From: Anaerolineae bacterium
Lineage (GTDB): Bacteria; Chloroflexota; Anaerolineae; 4572-78; J111
Direction of reading: 5' to 3'
Assembly (NCBI GenBank): GCA_023382535.1
Contig: JAHDWA010000155.1
Location: 1 to 10,099, forward strand
Length of the DNA: 10,099 nt
Within the stretch, counting starts at the first letter, position 1; the number at the start of each line of letters is the position of its first letter. Below, piece after piece: positions 1-5,236 of the stretch. Both the position numbers and the translations under genes were made by a program. The notes below the pieces were generated by a model. That model ran no database searches and had not been told where the DNA came from. It saw nothing but the letters and a program-made list of their open reading frames with translations.

Positions 1-254
1 CGATTCGTCAGCTTGACCGCGGCCACTCGCCCCGGCTCGAAGCGGATGTACTCGGTCTCCAGGGCCAGGAACGCGCTCCGCCAGGTCCCGGCACACACCG
101 ACCGGACGCCGATCCCGGCAGCGGTCGCCCCGCCCAGCAGCCGCGCTTCCCGTAACATCGTATCCCATTCCAGCCGGCGGCCGTAGTCATGAATTACGTC
201 GAAGACGGCGGCGCAGGGCGCGTCAATTTCGATAGAAATGTTTTCTCTAGGCAC
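1..254 (-). CDS. SRPBCC family protein, C-terminus beyond window
   Basis: This frame is open from a GTG at 254-252 to the left edge (84 codons, no stop). It starts MPRENISIEIDAP and continues with VFDVIHDYGRRLEWD, the usual opening of an SRPBCC (START/polyketide cyclase/Bet v 1) domain: a first beta strand, then a helix carrying a conserved Trp-Asp. Later, ETEYIRFEPGRVAAVKL resembles the inner beta strands of that fold. The start is a GTG that overlaps the last 8 bases of the preceding SRPBCC gene (stop at 249-247), which points to translational coupling. No strong Shine-Dalgarno is seen, only a GAGCGG stretch upstream. SRPBCC proteins bind hydrophobic ligands in a deep cavity; the ligand here is unknown. 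The GC-rich codon use matches the neighbouring SRPBCC gene. A shorter frame on the same strand (190-8) is an out-of-frame shadow. Confidence 0.8.
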   Translation of the reverse strand, partial: MPRENISIEIDAPCAAVFDVIHDYGRRLEWDTMLREARLLGGATAAGIGVRSVCAGTWRSAFLALETEYIRFEPGRVAAVKLTN

Positions 255-798
255 GAGAGGTTCCGCTCTGATTGCTCAAATTCATTTCTTGCCGTTCCGC
301 ATTGGCCTTAATGCCGCTCAATAGATACCGCTGGAAGAGCGCCAGGACCAGCCGCACCGGGAGACGGAGTCCCACCCCGGCGAGGCCGTCAAGCTCGTAC
401 CGGCTGGCCAGGGTCAGCCGTATGCCCCCTTGACCCGGCGCGAGGTGATAAGCCCCGGCTTTCATCTGAAACGGTCCGTCCGACAGGTCGAGTAGGTAGC
501 CCACCCGAAATCCGGGGTCGGCGCGAAAGGTAAAGGCGTACCGCTCATACGGCTGCCACTCCGTAATCTCTTGGGAGAAGCGGCGGCCGTTGGAGAAGAA
601 GGCGGTTCTTGCTCCGCCCACGCCCGGCTCGATTACCTCCGCCCGGAGCGGCTTGGGAATGCCTAACAGGGAGAAGTAGGCCGGATGCCGGAACGAGGCG
701 ATGTCCACCTCGGTGATGTGCTGCCAGACGGCCTGGGCCGAGGCGTTGATTTGGATGGAGTGCTCGATGGAGTATTGTTTTTTTCGCACTACTGGCAT
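247..798 (-). CDS. SRPBCC (polyketide cyclase/START-like) family protein
   Basis: A 183-residue protein with a typical SRPBCC opening: YSIEHSIQINASAQAVWQHI (residues 9-28) is the first strand plus helix of this ligand-binding fold. It continues with alternating strands (EITEWQPYERYAFTF at 77-91) and ends with a long helix at about 143-172, which closes the cavity in this fold. The length fits a single-domain member. No membrane segment or signal peptide is seen. An AGGAG lies 12 bases before the ATG, a rather long spacing but the best ribosome site available. It is followed by an 8-base overlap with a second SRPBCC gene, so the two are probably made together and may act on related ligands. 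Family members include cyclases, aromatase-like and lipid-carrier proteins, so no specific reaction can be assigned. Confidence 0.88.
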   Translation of the reverse strand: MPVVRKKQYSIEHSIQINASAQAVWQHITEVDIASFRHPAYFSLLGIPKPLRAEVIEPGVGGARTAFFSNGRRFSQEITEWQPYERYAFTFRADPGFRVGYLLDLSDGPFQMKAGAYHLAPGQGGIRLTLASRYELDGLAGVGLRLPVRLVLALFQRYLLSGIKANAERQEMNLSNQSGTSRA

Positions 799-863
799 GA
801 TGCGCTGATACTCCTGTGGCTGGCCGGACGTCTCACAGTTCTCATGCCGCAGCGAAGCCTGCG

Positions 864-889
864 CTTAAGTGACCCAAGCTGTCCCGCTT
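864..889. repeat. Imperfect direct repeat, copy 1 (pairs with 1361-1384)
   Basis: The sequence starts CTTAAGTGACCC, continues with TGTCCCGCTT, and closely matches CTTAAGTGGCCC...TGTCCTGCTT at 1361-1384 (two-base gap, a few substitutions). The two copies have the same orientation and bracket the GIY-YIG gene. This copy overlaps the stop codon of that gene. It may be the end of a decayed mobile element, but no transposase remains. Confidence 0.5.
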
Positions 890-1256
890 ACACCTGGCGA
901 ATATTGGTGTCGGTATTGTACCCTCGTTCCCCAAAGGGTTGAAGTTCCTCAAGCCAGATTTCTTCAAGCAGCCTCAATTCATCATCCAGCTTGAAGTTCG
1001 GTTCATCCTTGACCTGCACAACCTCCAAAATCTCGAAGACAAACTTGTCCGGACCATATTCATTCCACTCTTGCTGTAGCTCTTTATTACGATGGCTCCC
1101 AATCGTTAGCGCAAACTTGTGCCTGTTCAAGGGTCCGTCAAGATTCAGGCTGCTTCCCAGTAATATTTTGCCGTTCACGGTGTTCTTCACCTGGAACACA
1201 CCGGCCTGTTTCTCTCTCTCTTTGTAGGCTTGCTTGAGATCCTTTTTTGTTTTCAT
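888..1256 (-). CDS. GIY-YIG nuclease-like small protein
   Basis: A 122-residue protein of the short stand-alone GIY-YIG type. Residues 18-36 (AGVFQVKNTVNGKILLGSS) align with the GIY-(10-11 residues)-YIG core: GVF at 19-21 stands for GIY and LLG at 32-34 for YIG. NRHKF (44-48) supplies the conserved Arg/His, FVFEILE (72-78) a candidate metal-binding Glu (E75), and RGYN (111-114) the terminal Asn. From memory, proteins of this subgroup share the LQ-x-WN-x-YG and LEE-x-WLE-x-LQPFGERGYN blocks, both seen here. Both motif tyrosines are replaced (Phe21, Leu32). This seems common in the subgroup, so nuclease activity is uncertain. An AGGAA 7 bases before the ATG supports the start. The gene is AT-richer than the SRPBCC genes and is flanked by imperfect direct repeats, suggesting acquisition as an accessory gene. 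Confidence 0.82.
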   Translation of the reverse strand: MKTKKDLKQAYKEREKQAGVFQVKNTVNGKILLGSSLNLDGPLNRHKFALTIGSHRNKELQQEWNEYGPDKFVFEILEVVQVKDEPNFKLDDELRLLEEIWLEELQPFGERGYNTDTNIRQV

Positions 1257-1416
1257 CTCCTCATTCCTGTTCTACGAGATGGGGGTGGCAGAGCGCACTT
1301 TTGTGGGTCCATCCGGTTTTGAAGCAGCGGCGGGGTCAGCGCTGATCTCGCCGATTGTAACTTAAGTGGCCCTTTGTCCTGCTTTTAATACAAACTCTCA
1401 AAAACTGCAATTTTGG
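1257..1416. other. Intergenic stretch, possible relic of a mobile element end
   Basis: These 160 bases separate two minus-strand genes and carry no reading frame I can support. They hold the second copy of the direct repeat (1361-1384) and a GC-rich piece (about 1270-1350) that differs in composition from the AT-rich gene on its right. The mixture suggests old rearrangement or insertion-element debris; that is inference only. Confidence 0.35.
1361..1384. repeat. Imperfect direct repeat, copy 2 (pairs with 864-889)
   Basis: It starts CTTAAGTGGCCC and ends TTTGTCCTGCTT. It matches copy 1 over CTTAAGTG, CCC, TGTCC and GCTT, with a two-base gap between. The copies lie about 500 bases apart in the same orientation, with the GIY-YIG gene between them. 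Confidence 0.5.
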
Positions 1417-2232
1417 CTATGGTGCAGCAGCGATAGAAATTGACCATGCCCCCTCTGCAATAACTTGTAAGACCTCAGCCTCTCTGTCTATTAACACCTG
1501 TCCTTCATACGGGTCAGTCGTGTTGACCATTGAACTAAATCTTCTTCCATTACCATAAGGGAGAACAGCAAAATGGCGGGCAGCAGGATTTCCAGAAATA
1601 TTTGCTATATCCGGTGTGCCACCCATCAACAGTAATACATCATCGCCATTCCCATCAATTGTACCTGGAATTTGCAAAACTCTTGCACTTGCAAGAGGTA
1701 AAATCTCTATTGTCCATTCACCTTCAGTGGTAATTTCTAATCTACTTGTATGCTGGTTTTGCTCAAAATCAATAAGGTTTCTACCATCATAATAGTCAGT
1801 GGTATTAACGAGTGAACTGGCCCTGTTTCCACTTGAGTCATAGGGAATAACCGCAAAATGTCGCTGGGAAGCATTACCAACTACATGAATTATTGCAGGA
1901 CCAGACCATTTATTAATGTTTTGAACAGTGTCCCCTGTTCCATTAATAACAATGGGTTCAGGTACCGGTGCGGGAACCAGAGTGGCTGTAGGTTCCGGGG
2001 CAGGTGTTTGGGTTGGTTCCTCTGTTGGTATCACAACTTCTTGTAACGGCGTCTGGGTAGGCAATGCAGCTACTGTGTTTGCAGGACGTATTTCTTGAGT
2101 TGCTTGGCTGACAGTACCAGAATTTGTTGACGATGAATTAGCAATTAGACCAATTCCCAAGCAAGCAAAACAAGCAAGAATTATAATGCCACCAAGACCC
2201 AAAATAATCAGGAGCAAATTGCGATTTTTCAT
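1417..2232 (-). CDS. Membrane-anchored or lipoprotein-like protein with a duplicated beta domain
   Basis: A 271-residue protein not recognised as a known family. Residues 5-30 form one hydrophobic segment after a short basic start (MKNRN), so the protein is anchored in or exported across the membrane. Cys21 and Cys24 lie inside this segment, so a lipoprotein signal is possible but not canonical. Residues 31-92 are a Ser/Thr/Pro-rich linker with TPAPEP-type stretches. Two copies of one domain follow, at about 93-178 and 188-268. Each has a GDD/GDT start, RHFAV(I/L)PY, SS(L/M)VNTTD-Y, (L/I)ID and a closing EG-W(T/S)I-I strand. The beta-rich pattern suggests an extracellular binding or adhesion module; no catalytic residues are evident. 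AAGGAG lies 12 bases before the ATG. The gene is plainly AT-richer than the genes to the right, consistent with horizontal acquisition. Confidence 0.85.
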   Translation of the reverse strand: MKNRNLLLIILGLGGIIILACFACLGIGLIANSSSTNSGTVSQATQEIRPANTVAALPTQTPLQEVVIPTEEPTQTPAPEPTATLVPAPVPEPIVINGTGDTVQNINKWSGPAIIHVVGNASQRHFAVIPYDSSGNRASSLVNTTDYYDGRNLIDFEQNQHTSRLEITTEGEWTIEILPLASARVLQIPGTIDGNGDDVLLLMGGTPDIANISGNPAARHFAVLPYGNGRRFSSMVNTTDPYEGQVLIDREAEVLQVIAEGAWSISIAAAP

Positions 2233-2571
2233 TAGTTATTCGCTCTCCTTTTTGCGGCGATACTGTATTTTAGCCAGCTAACGCCTTAGTCAGCGAATGA
2301 ACGTGCAGATATTTTAGCTAGACCGATTTTATACGCACCATCTTATCGTGCTTTTGTCCTTAGCCGCCTTAACCGGCCGCCTCGCTTCATCTTATTGTAA
2401 CACACCTTCGCACCCCATGACAACCCCCAGGAAACGGGTAGAAAGCCTGAACCACGAAAGGGCGAAGTTGATCAAAAGGCACGAAAAATTACAGGAGGCG
2501 TCGAAAAGCGCTTTTCGTGCCCTTTTCACTTTCGTGAAGTTCGTGTTTCTAACCCGCCCCAAATTTGAGGC
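2233..2571. other. Long intergenic region between divergent genes
   Basis: This gap separates the minus-strand anchored protein from the plus-strand helical-protein gene, so both transcripts should start here. On the minus strand, A/T-rich TAAAAT boxes (near 2265 and 2311) could be -10 elements for the left gene, but no convincing -35 accompanies them. The middle is a family of CACGAA / TTCGTG words in opposite orientations (about 2449-2549). A 75-codon frame crosses it at 2348-2575. It has no ribosome site and is made largely of the inverted repeats, so I do not call it a gene. Confidence 0.55.
2453..2536. repeat. Compound inverted repeat with a perfect 16-base palindrome
   Basis: CACGAAAG at 2453-2460 is the exact reverse complement of CTTTCGTG at 2529-2536. 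AAAAGGCACGAAAA at 2474-2487 pairs with 2512-2526 with a single bulged base. Between them lies the perfect palindrome CGAAAAGCGCTTTTCG (2502-2517), which competes for the same right arm. The arrangement could fold into alternative hairpins in DNA or RNA. It resembles the dispersed CACGAA-type intergenic repeats of environmental bacteria. A role as transcription barrier between the divergent genes is inference. Confidence 0.6.
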
Positions 2572-2600
2572 TTGACATTCAACCGATAATTCGGTATCGT
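2572..2600 (+). promoter_or_regulatory. Sigma70-like promoter for the helical-protein gene
   Basis: A perfect -35 box TTGACA (2572-2577) is followed after 17 bases by TATCGT (2595-2600), a 4-of-6 match to TATAAT. Initiation would fall near 2607, leaving about 38 leader bases that include the strong AAAGGAG site at 2631-2637. This is the best promoter in the window. It may also serve the downstream metallophosphoesterase if transcripts pass the hairpin at 3199-3248. Confidence 0.65.
2582..2595. promoter_or_regulatory. Palindrome in the promoter spacer, possible operator
   Basis: ACCGA TAAT TCGGT is a perfect 5+5 inverted repeat with a 4-base centre. It lies entirely between the -35 and -10 boxes and ends on the first base of the -10. 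A repressor bound here would block RNA polymerase. The position is suggestive, but a 5-base half-site can also occur by chance. Confidence 0.4.
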
Positions 2601-2644
2601 AAGGGACAATTATTAACAATTCAGTCCCAGAAAGGAGTCCGCCG

Positions 2645-3193
2645 ATGGCTGCAACTGAGGAGGTGATCTTTCAAATTGACCAGGCCCTGGCTGCTGCTGG
2701 CCAGGCTCTTAAGGCCGAAGACAGCGCCGCTTACAACGCGGCCATGATGCAGGTCGGCCAGTTGGATGCGCAGGCGCGCGAGGCCCTGCAAAGCCGGCTG
2801 AACGACCACCTCTGGCCGGTCGTGGCCAAGCTGGAGAACGGCGACTCCCTGGCCGCGGCCGAGCAGGATATGCTGCAAACGCTCCTGGTCGGCGACGCCA
2901 AATCCTACCTCAAAAATGAAGCCCGCGTCGAAAGCTGGAAAAGTGAGATCGAGCGGCTGGCCGAAGAGATCCGCCGGCTCCAGGCTGGCGGCCTCGCCGA
3001 ATTGAGCAGCCTGACCCAATTGCAGGCCCTCTGCCGCGAGGCCATGCGCATCCTGCCCGACCTGGCCTTTTATTACGAGGAACAGGCCCGCGCCCGCCGC
3101 TTTGACCAGGCTATGGCCGGCGCGATTGACCGCGACACCCGGCGCACCCTGGCCAATCTCATCAAAGAGATGCTGGCGTCGGCAAAAATCTGA
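2645..3193 (+). CDS. Hypothetical all-helical, coiled-coil protein
   Basis: A 182-residue protein that I do not recognise. It is rich in Ala, Leu, Glu, Gln and Arg with hardly any glycine or proline, as expected for a helical bundle. Residues 85-115 (including ESWKSEIERLAEEIRRLQAG) have a clear heptad pattern, suggesting a coiled coil. A second helical block spans 117-180 and has a distinctive LPDLAFYYEEQARARRFDQA stretch (137-156). No signal peptide, membrane segment or catalytic motif is seen, so a soluble cytoplasmic scaffold or partner protein is plausible. The start is secure: AAAGGAG sits 7 bases before the ATG, behind a good promoter. The stop is 84 bases before the next gene, with a strong hairpin between. 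Co-expression with the metallophosphoesterase is possible, but its function remains unknown. Confidence 0.85.
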   Translation: MAATEEVIFQIDQALAAAGQALKAEDSAAYNAAMMQVGQLDAQAREALQSRLNDHLWPVVAKLENGDSLAAAEQDMLQTLLVGDAKSYLKNEARVESWKSEIERLAEEIRRLQAGGLAELSSLTQLQALCREAMRILPDLAFYYEEQARARRFDQAMAGAIDRDTRRTLANLIKEMLASAKI

Positions 3194-3198
3194 CCGTT

Positions 3199-3248
3199 GA
3201 CCCCCACCCTTCCCTCCCCCTATGAGGGGGAGGGTTAGGGAGGGGGTC
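3199..3248. repeat. Near-perfect C/G-rich inverted repeat (intergenic hairpin)
   Basis: The left arm GACCCCCACCCTT-CCCTCCCCC (3199-3220) pairs with 3226-3248, with a TATGA loop, one bulge and about two mismatches. It begins just after the stop of the helical-protein gene and ends 28 bases before the metallophosphoesterase start. There is no U-run, so it is not a classical intrinsic terminator. It could attenuate or stabilise transcripts. Its form resembles the dispersed palindromic CCCTCCCC units found between genes in many GC-rich bacteria, so it is probably one copy of a genome-wide family. Confidence 0.8.
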
Positions 3249-3276
3249 GGTCGGCGGTCGTTTCAGGAGGCTACGA

Positions 3277-4671
3277 ATGCTCGTCATCATCAGCGATCTC
3301 CATCTCACCGACGGCACGTCCGGCGAAACCATCAAAGAAGGCGCGTTTCGGGTCTTTCGCGCCCGGCTGCGCGATATGGCTTACGACGCCTCCTGGCGGG
3401 AAGATGGCAGCTACAAACCGATCGAGGAACTGGACATCCTGCTGCTGGGCGATATCCTGGATGTGATTCGTTCCACCCAATGGCTGGCAGCCAGGCGGGG
3501 TGAGCCGGGCTACGTGCGTCCCTGGGATGACCCCCACAGCGAACTTTTTATCGGCAAAATCCGGGACATCAATGCCGAGATTTTGCAGCGCAACAGCACC
3601 TCGCTGGCCGTTTTGAGAACGCTGAACGACGGCGAGACCATTACCATCCCCCCGGCCACCGCCGCCGGCAAACCGGCCAGGGTCGAGTGGGAGCCGGACA
3701 CGCCGGGCCGAGTTCCGGTCAGGGTGCGGCTGCACTACATGGTCGGCAATCACGACTGGTTTTACCACCTGCCGGGACCGGCCTACGATGCCATCCGCCA
3801 GAGCGTGGTCGAGGCGATGGGCTTGAGCAACCCGGCCCAGCAGCCGTTTCCCCACGACCCGGCCGAGTCGCCCCTCCTCCAGGCCATCTACCGGCAGCAC
3901 CGCCTCTTCGCCCGGCACGGCGACATTTTTGATGCCTATAACTACGAAGGCGACCGCAATATTTCTTCCCTGGGCGATGCGGTGGTGATAGACCTGCTCA
4001 ACCGCTTCTCGACGGAAGTGATGGCCCGGCTCGGGGAGGCGCTGCCCCAGCCCTGCCTTGACGGCCTCAAGGAAATTGATAATGTCCGCCCGACGCTTAT
4101 CGCCCCGGTCTGGGTCAACGCCATTTTACAGCGGACCTGCAAGGATCAGGGCCTTGTCCGGCAGGTCAAGCAAATCTGGGATAACCTGGTGGACGAATTT
4201 ATTGATCTGCCCTTTGTCCGGGCGCACGATTCGAAAACCAATCCCCTCGACAGTGTGGACAAATTGGAGTGGGTCTTGAAGTTTTCCAAGGGCGTGTCGC
4301 CCCAGTTTGCCAGCAAGGTCGTCACCTGGATTCAGGACAAACTGGCGCGCGGCGGCTCGACTTCCCACCAAAACGGCCTGACCGAAGCGGTTTTCAAGGA
4401 CCGCACGGCGCATTACATCGTCAACGGTCATACCCATCACTACGAAATCGTGCCGCTGGATAGTTACTACTCCAATCTGCGCGGCAAATACATTCACCAG
4501 ATGTACTTCAATTCCGGCACATGGCGGCAGGTCCACGAGCTGGCCAAAGCAAACCCGCTCGAACAGGAGTTCATCGGCCACCACGTGATGACTTACCTGG
4601 CCTTTTTCAAAGACGACGAACGGCGCGGCCGGCCTTTTGAAGCCTGGTCGGGCGCTTTAGCGCCGGAATGA
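3277..4671 (+). CDS. Calcineurin-like metallophosphoesterase
   Basis: A 464-residue protein with every signature of the binuclear metallophosphoesterase family in order: DLH at 7-9 (first metal Asp and His), GD at 58-59 (bridging Asp), GNHD at 157-160 (Asn ligand and catalytic His), RHGD at 213-216 (His ligand) and GHTH at 384-387 (last two His ligands). The enzyme should hydrolyse a phosphomonoester or phosphodiester with two metal ions. RHGD followed by an acidic loop is reminiscent of LpxH-type pyrophosphatases, but the protein is much longer. It has insertions between GD and GNHD (about 98 residues) and between HGD and GHTH (about 170 residues, largely helical), so the substrate is open. 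No signal peptide is seen, so it is cytoplasmic. AGGAGG 6 bases before the ATG fixes the start. It lies 88 bases upstream of the thioesterase gene on the same strand and probably in the same operon. Confidence 0.93.
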   Translation: MLVIISDLHLTDGTSGETIKEGAFRVFRARLRDMAYDASWREDGSYKPIEELDILLLGDILDVIRSTQWLAARRGEPGYVRPWDDPHSELFIGKIRDINAEILQRNSTSLAVLRTLNDGETITIPPATAAGKPARVEWEPDTPGRVPVRVRLHYMVGNHDWFYHLPGPAYDAIRQSVVEAMGLSNPAQQPFPHDPAESPLLQAIYRQHRLFARHGDIFDAYNYEGDRNISSLGDAVVIDLLNRFSTEVMARLGEALPQPCLDGLKEIDNVRPTLIAPVWVNAILQRTCKDQGLVRQVKQIWDNLVDEFIDLPFVRAHDSKTNPLDSVDKLEWVLKFSKGVSPQFASKVVTWIQDKLARGGSTSHQNGLTEAVFKDRTAHYIVNGHTHHYEIVPLDSYYSNLRGKYIHQMYFNSGTWRQVHELAKANPLEQEFIGHHVMTYLAFFKDDERRGRPFEAWSGALAPE

Positions 4672-4673
4672 GG

Positions 4674-4722
4674 AAGATAGAAGATAGCAGATGGAGGATA
4701 GAGGATGGAAGATAGAGGATAT
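4674..4722. repeat. Degenerate heptanucleotide tandem repeat
   Basis: Seven consecutive 7-base units (AAGATAG, AAGATAG, CAGATGG, AGGATAG, AGGATGG, AAGATAG, AGGATAT) fill most of the space between the metallophosphoesterase stop and the thioesterase start. The consensus is (A/C)(A/G)GAT(A/G)(G/T). Such 7-base arrays can vary in length by slippage. The array lies upstream of GGAGG at 4751-4755, so it does not overlap the ribosome site. Confidence 0.75.
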
Positions 4723-4759
4723 ATGCTTCCTACTCCTTACTCCCTGATTTGGAGGATTT

Positions 4760-5236
4760 ATGTCCGGTAAACGAGGCAAAGACAGCCAGATGACCCTCAA
4801 CCAGTTGATGCTGCCCCACCATGCCAACCCCATGGGCAGCGTCCACGGGGGCGAGATTATGCGCCTGGTGGATGAAACCGGGGCCTTGTGTGCCATCCGC
4901 CATGCCCAGCGGCCTGTCGTCACCCTGGCGATTGATTCGATGACCTTTCACTCGCCGGTTCACATCGGCGACCTGGTGTCGTTCAACGCCAGCCTCAACT
5001 GGGTGGGCCGCAGTTCGATGGAAGTGGGGGTGCGGGTGGTGGCCGAAAATCTCCTAACCGGCGAGCAGACCCACACCAACACCGCTTATCTGGTCTACAT
5101 CGCCCTGGACGACCAGGGCCGCCCCACCGAAGTTCCCCGGCTCATCCTGGAAACCGATGACGAACGCCGCCGCTGGGCCGAGGGCGAGGCCCGCCAGCAG
5201 CATCGGCTGGAACGGCAGCAGGCTAAAACCTCATGA
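4760..5236 (+). CDS. Acyl-CoA thioesterase, hotdog fold (YciA/ACOT type)
   Basis: A 158-residue single hotdog-domain protein. Residues 19-42 hold the family signature: PHHANPMGSVHGGEIMRL followed by VDETGA. Asn23 and Asp38 correspond to the Asn/Asp pair used in acyl-CoA thioesterases of this class. FHSPVHIGDLVSF (63-75) is the second conserved block. Members hydrolyse acyl-CoA to free acid and CoA in the cytoplasm, as multimers whose active sites lie between hotdog domains. The C-terminal 25-30 residues are charged, rich in Arg and Gln, and probably extend beyond the fold. GGAGG lies 4 bases before the ATG, slightly close but clear. The stop codon overlaps the start of the first radical SAM gene in an ATGA, so the two are translationally coupled. 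That suggests the thioesterase works with the radical SAM enzymes or manages their acyl-CoA pool. Confidence 0.92.
   Translation: MSGKRGKDSQMTLNQLMLPHHANPMGSVHGGEIMRLVDETGALCAIRHAQRPVVTLAIDSMTFHSPVHIGDLVSFNASLNWVGRSSMEVGVRVVAENLLTGEQTHTNTAYLVYIALDDQGRPTEVPRLILETDDERRRWAEGEARQQHRLERQQAKTS

Noticed and set aside
8..190. 60-codon minus-strand frame starting MTTAAGWNG
   Set aside because: It overlaps the SRPBCC frame from GTG 254 in a different phase. Its Arg/Gly/Ser-rich composition is that of a GC-rich shadow frame.
2348..2575. 75-codon plus-strand frame in the intergenic region
   Set aside because: No ribosome site; most of it is the inverted CACGAA repeats, and it ends at the promoter of the next gene.
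3199..3248. Intrinsic terminator
   Set aside because: The stem is strong but no run of T follows the right arm, so I list it as a hairpin repeat.
4674..4722. CRISPR array
   Set aside because: The units are contiguous heptamers without spacers, far shorter than CRISPR repeats.
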